Below are positions 62,647-64,000 of a stretch of 64,000 nucleotides of DNA, piece by piece. Position numbers and translations under genes: made by a program. Location: contig NZ_PXYH01000005.1 in the NCBI RefSeq assembly GCF_003012795.1, forward strand, positions 1 to 64,000, given 5' to 3'. Below the pieces are notes generated by a model that saw nothing but the letters and a program-made list of their open reading frames with translations, was not told where the DNA came from and did no database searches. This stretch comes from Zobellella taiwanensis. Its GTDB lineage: Bacteria; Pseudomonadota; Gammaproteobacteria; Enterobacterales; Aeromonadaceae. Numbering within the stretch: position 1 is the first letter of the stretch; every line of letters starts with the position of its first letter.

Positions 62647-62888
62647 TGGGCATCCTCCCCGGACGGGGCGAAGGGGGCCAGGGTGGCGCCGTCCTGCATC
62701 AGGATCCGTACCTGCTGTTCGGCCTGGTCCAGGCGCTGCTGGCCGGCGCGGACCAGCTGGACTCCCCGTTCGAATGACTTGAGCGCCTGTTCCAGGCTCA
62801 GCTCGCCCTGCTCCAGCTGGCCGACCAGGCTTTCCAGCTCGGCCAGGGCGCTTTCAAAATCCATGTTTTCCGGTTTTTTGGTCGCCAC
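62643..62888 (-). CDS. xseB: Exodeoxyribonuclease VII small subunit
   Basis: An 81-residue Xse[54 protein letters not shown], a helical hairpin binding XseA. GTG at 62888 with AGAGG 6 nt upstream was chosen; it gives the normal length. First gene of xseB-ispA-dxs, divergent from pomA. Confidence 0.95.
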   Translation of the reverse strand: MATKKPENMDFESALAELESLVGQLEQGELSLEQALKSFERGVQLVRAGQQRLDQAEQQVRILMQDGATLAPFAPSGEDAQ

Positions 62889-62998
62889 GGGGATCCTCTG
62901 TCGTTTGGTGTGCAAAATCGGGTGCAATACTAACACCGCCGCCGGGCCTTTGGCGAAAGGTATAGCGTTGCCGCCCGCCTCTCCGCTCTTCGGCGGGC

Positions 62999-63025
62999 TA
63001 AAAAAAAATTGGACCCTGCCGATAA
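62999..63025 (+). promoter_or_regulatory. Sigma-28 (FliA) promoter of pomAB
   Basis: TAAAAAAA (62999-63006), 11 bp, then GCCGATAA (63018-63025). The -10 is a perfect match to the flagellar sigma consensus and the spacing is canonical (TAAAGTTT-N11-GCCGATAA). It lies 79 bp before the pomA start. Confidence 0.88.
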
Positions 63026-63103
63026 TATCAGGAGCGACAACGTGAGTCTCAACAAGGTATCATCGGTGCTGTTTTTGCCCGCAATAACAATGAGGACCCT
63101 GTT

Positions 63104-63859
63104 TTGGATCTGGCAACACTAATCGGATTGATCGGTGGACTGGCATTCATCGCCATGGCGATGGTTCTGGGTGGCGGCATCACCATGTATGTGGATGTGC
63201 CGTCCATTTTCATTGTGTTGGTCGGCTCATTGTTTGTGGTCATGATGAAGTTCAACCTGGGCCAGTTTCTGGGCGCCGCCAAGGTGGCGGGCAAGGCCTT
63301 TATATTCAAGCTGGAAAAGCCCGAGGAGCTGATCGAGCGGGTGGTGCAGCTGGCCGATGCGGCGCGCAAGGGCGGTTTTCTGGCGCTGGAGGAGGCGGAG
63401 ATCACCAACCCCTTTCTGCAAAAGGCGGTCAACATGCTGGTGGACGGCCACGATCAGGGGGTGGTGAAGGCGGCGCTTGAAAAGGACATCGATCTCAACG
63501 CCGAGCGTCAGGAGCAGGGGGCCAGGATCTTTCGGGCCCTGGGGGATGTGGCTCCGGCCATGGGCATGATAGGCACCCTGATCGGCCTGGTGGCCATGCT
63601 GGCCAACATGGACGATCCCAAGGCCATCGGCCCGGCCATGGCCATTGCCCTGCTCACCACCCTGTACGGCGCCATCCTGGCCAACATGGTGGCGCTGCCC
63701 ATTGCCGACAAACTGGAACTGCGCTCGGGGGAAGAGCGCCTTAACCGCACGCTGATCCTCGACGCCATCATGAGCATTCAGGACGGACAGAATCCGCGGG
63801 TGATGCAAAGCCTGCTGGAGAACTACCTGGCCGATGCCAAGCGTCCCAAGGAGGAGTAG
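63104..63859 (+). CDS. pomA: Flagellar motor stator protein PomA (sodium type)
   Basis: A 251-residue MotA/PomA protein with four membrane segments: MDLATLIGLIGGLAFIAMAMVLGG, VDVPSIFIVLVGSLFVVM, GDVAPAMGMIGTLIGLVAMLANM and MAIALLTTLYGAILANMVALPIADKL with the conserved Pro. The start MDLATLIGLI and overall sequence follow PomA of Vibrio rather than proton-type MotA. TTG start with GAGGA upstream. Next to pomB (start directly after the stop). Confidence 0.95.
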   Translation: MDLATLIGLIGGLAFIAMAMVLGGGITMYVDVPSIFIVLVGSLFVVMMKFNLGQFLGAAKVAGKAFIFKLEKPEELIERVVQLADAARKGGFLALEEAEITNPFLQKAVNMLVDGHDQGVVKAALEKDIDLNAERQEQGARIFRALGDVAPAMGMIGTLIGLVAMLANMDDPKAIGPAMAIALLTTLYGAILANMVALPIADKLELRSGEERLNRTLILDAIMSIQDGQNPRVMQSLLENYLADAKRPKEE

Positions 63860-64000
63860 GTGAGCGGCAAGAAGAAAAAGCAGCAATCGGTCTCCGGCGC
63901 CCCTGCCTGGATGACCACCTTCGCCGATCTGGCCACCATACTGATGAGCTTTTTCGTGCTGCTGCTGGCCTTTGCCGAAATGGACGTGCTCAAGTTCAAG
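63860..64000 (+). CDS. pomB: Flagellar motor stator protein PomB (partial, 3' end outside window)
   Basis: The first 47 codons of a MotB/PomB-type protein: after a basic KKKKQQ segment comes the single membrane helix APAWMTTFADLATILMSFFVLLLAFAEMDVLKFK, which contains the ion-binding Asp in FADL. The GTG at 63860 follows GAGGAGTAG in the pomA stop region. The peptidoglycan-binding domain lies beyond the window. Confidence 0.93.
   Translation, partial: MSGKKKKQQSVSGAPAWMTTFADLATILMSFFVLLLAFAEMDVLKFK

Noticed and set aside
59851-63045. Open frame of over 1000 codons on the plus strand opposite dxs-ispA-xseB
   Set aside because: Composition (His/Gly/Gln/Val-rich) is that of a reverse-strand shadow; the three genes opposite are unmistakable.

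Overview
The window is 64 kb of GC-rich gammaproteobacterial chromosome. Gene content (dusB-fis, yhdT-panF, aroQ-accBC, xseB-ispA-dxs, the nrdR-rib-nusB-thiL-pgpA neighbourhood, a sodium-type pomAB motor, siaABCD, a second EF-G) fits a marine member of the Aeromonadales such as Oceanimonas, Oceanisphaera or Zobellella. That placement is inferred from family knowledge; no 16S or other marker was available. No tRNA, rRNA or CRISPR array was seen.

Layout. 1-3159 (minus): formaldehyde-to-CO2 module, fdhA then fdsG and fdsB (fdsB runs off the left edge). 3521-4228: exported pyrophosphatase. 4344-17270: a 12.9-kb integrated element bounded by a 19-bp direct repeat and inserted in the 3' end of fis. 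17254-24371 (minus): fis-dusB, prmA, panF-yhdT, a RidA-like gene, accC-accB-aroQ. 24695-30942 (minus): acs, an exonuclease, a cNMP/CBS/DUF294 protein, a YqaA-like membrane protein, a DUF2956-like protein and a TorD-like chaperone. 31200-36050: glyA, nrdR, ribD, ribE, ribBA. 36174-39910: siaABCD signalling operon. 39928-45739: HutD-like, esterase, HopJ, EamA and pflB-pflA. 46126-48510: ribH-nusB-thiL-pgpA. 48909-54267: peptide-type ABC transporter. 54605-64000: unknown membrane protein, EF-G2, a truncated HIRAN gene, argO, xseB-ispA-dxs, and pomA with the start of pomB.

The accessory element is the most interesting region. It carries a tyrosine integrase, an AlpA-type regulator, a primase-like replication protein, a candidate P4 CI / P1 C4-type antisense-RNA immunity switch whose target overlaps the ribosome-binding site of the next gene, a RelE/ParE-type toxin-antitoxin pair, an HTH protein followed by about 0.9 kb of ordered palindromes and 12-bp iterons, two virion-ejection-like genes without any capsid, portal or terminase, and one secreted protein. 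This is the architecture of a phage satellite (P4/PICI-like; the fis site recalls the PICMI satellites of Vibrio). The palindrome/iteron tract and the antisense switch look undescribed.

The rest is mostly housekeeping, punctuated by several dispersed repeat families: a 115-bp element with 12-bp terminal inverted repeats, a 28-bp hairpin repeat, and AGTCCCC-type heptamers that sit at operon junctions. Clear regulatory sites are a perfect FNR box upstream of pflB and a sigma-28 promoter upstream of pomA.
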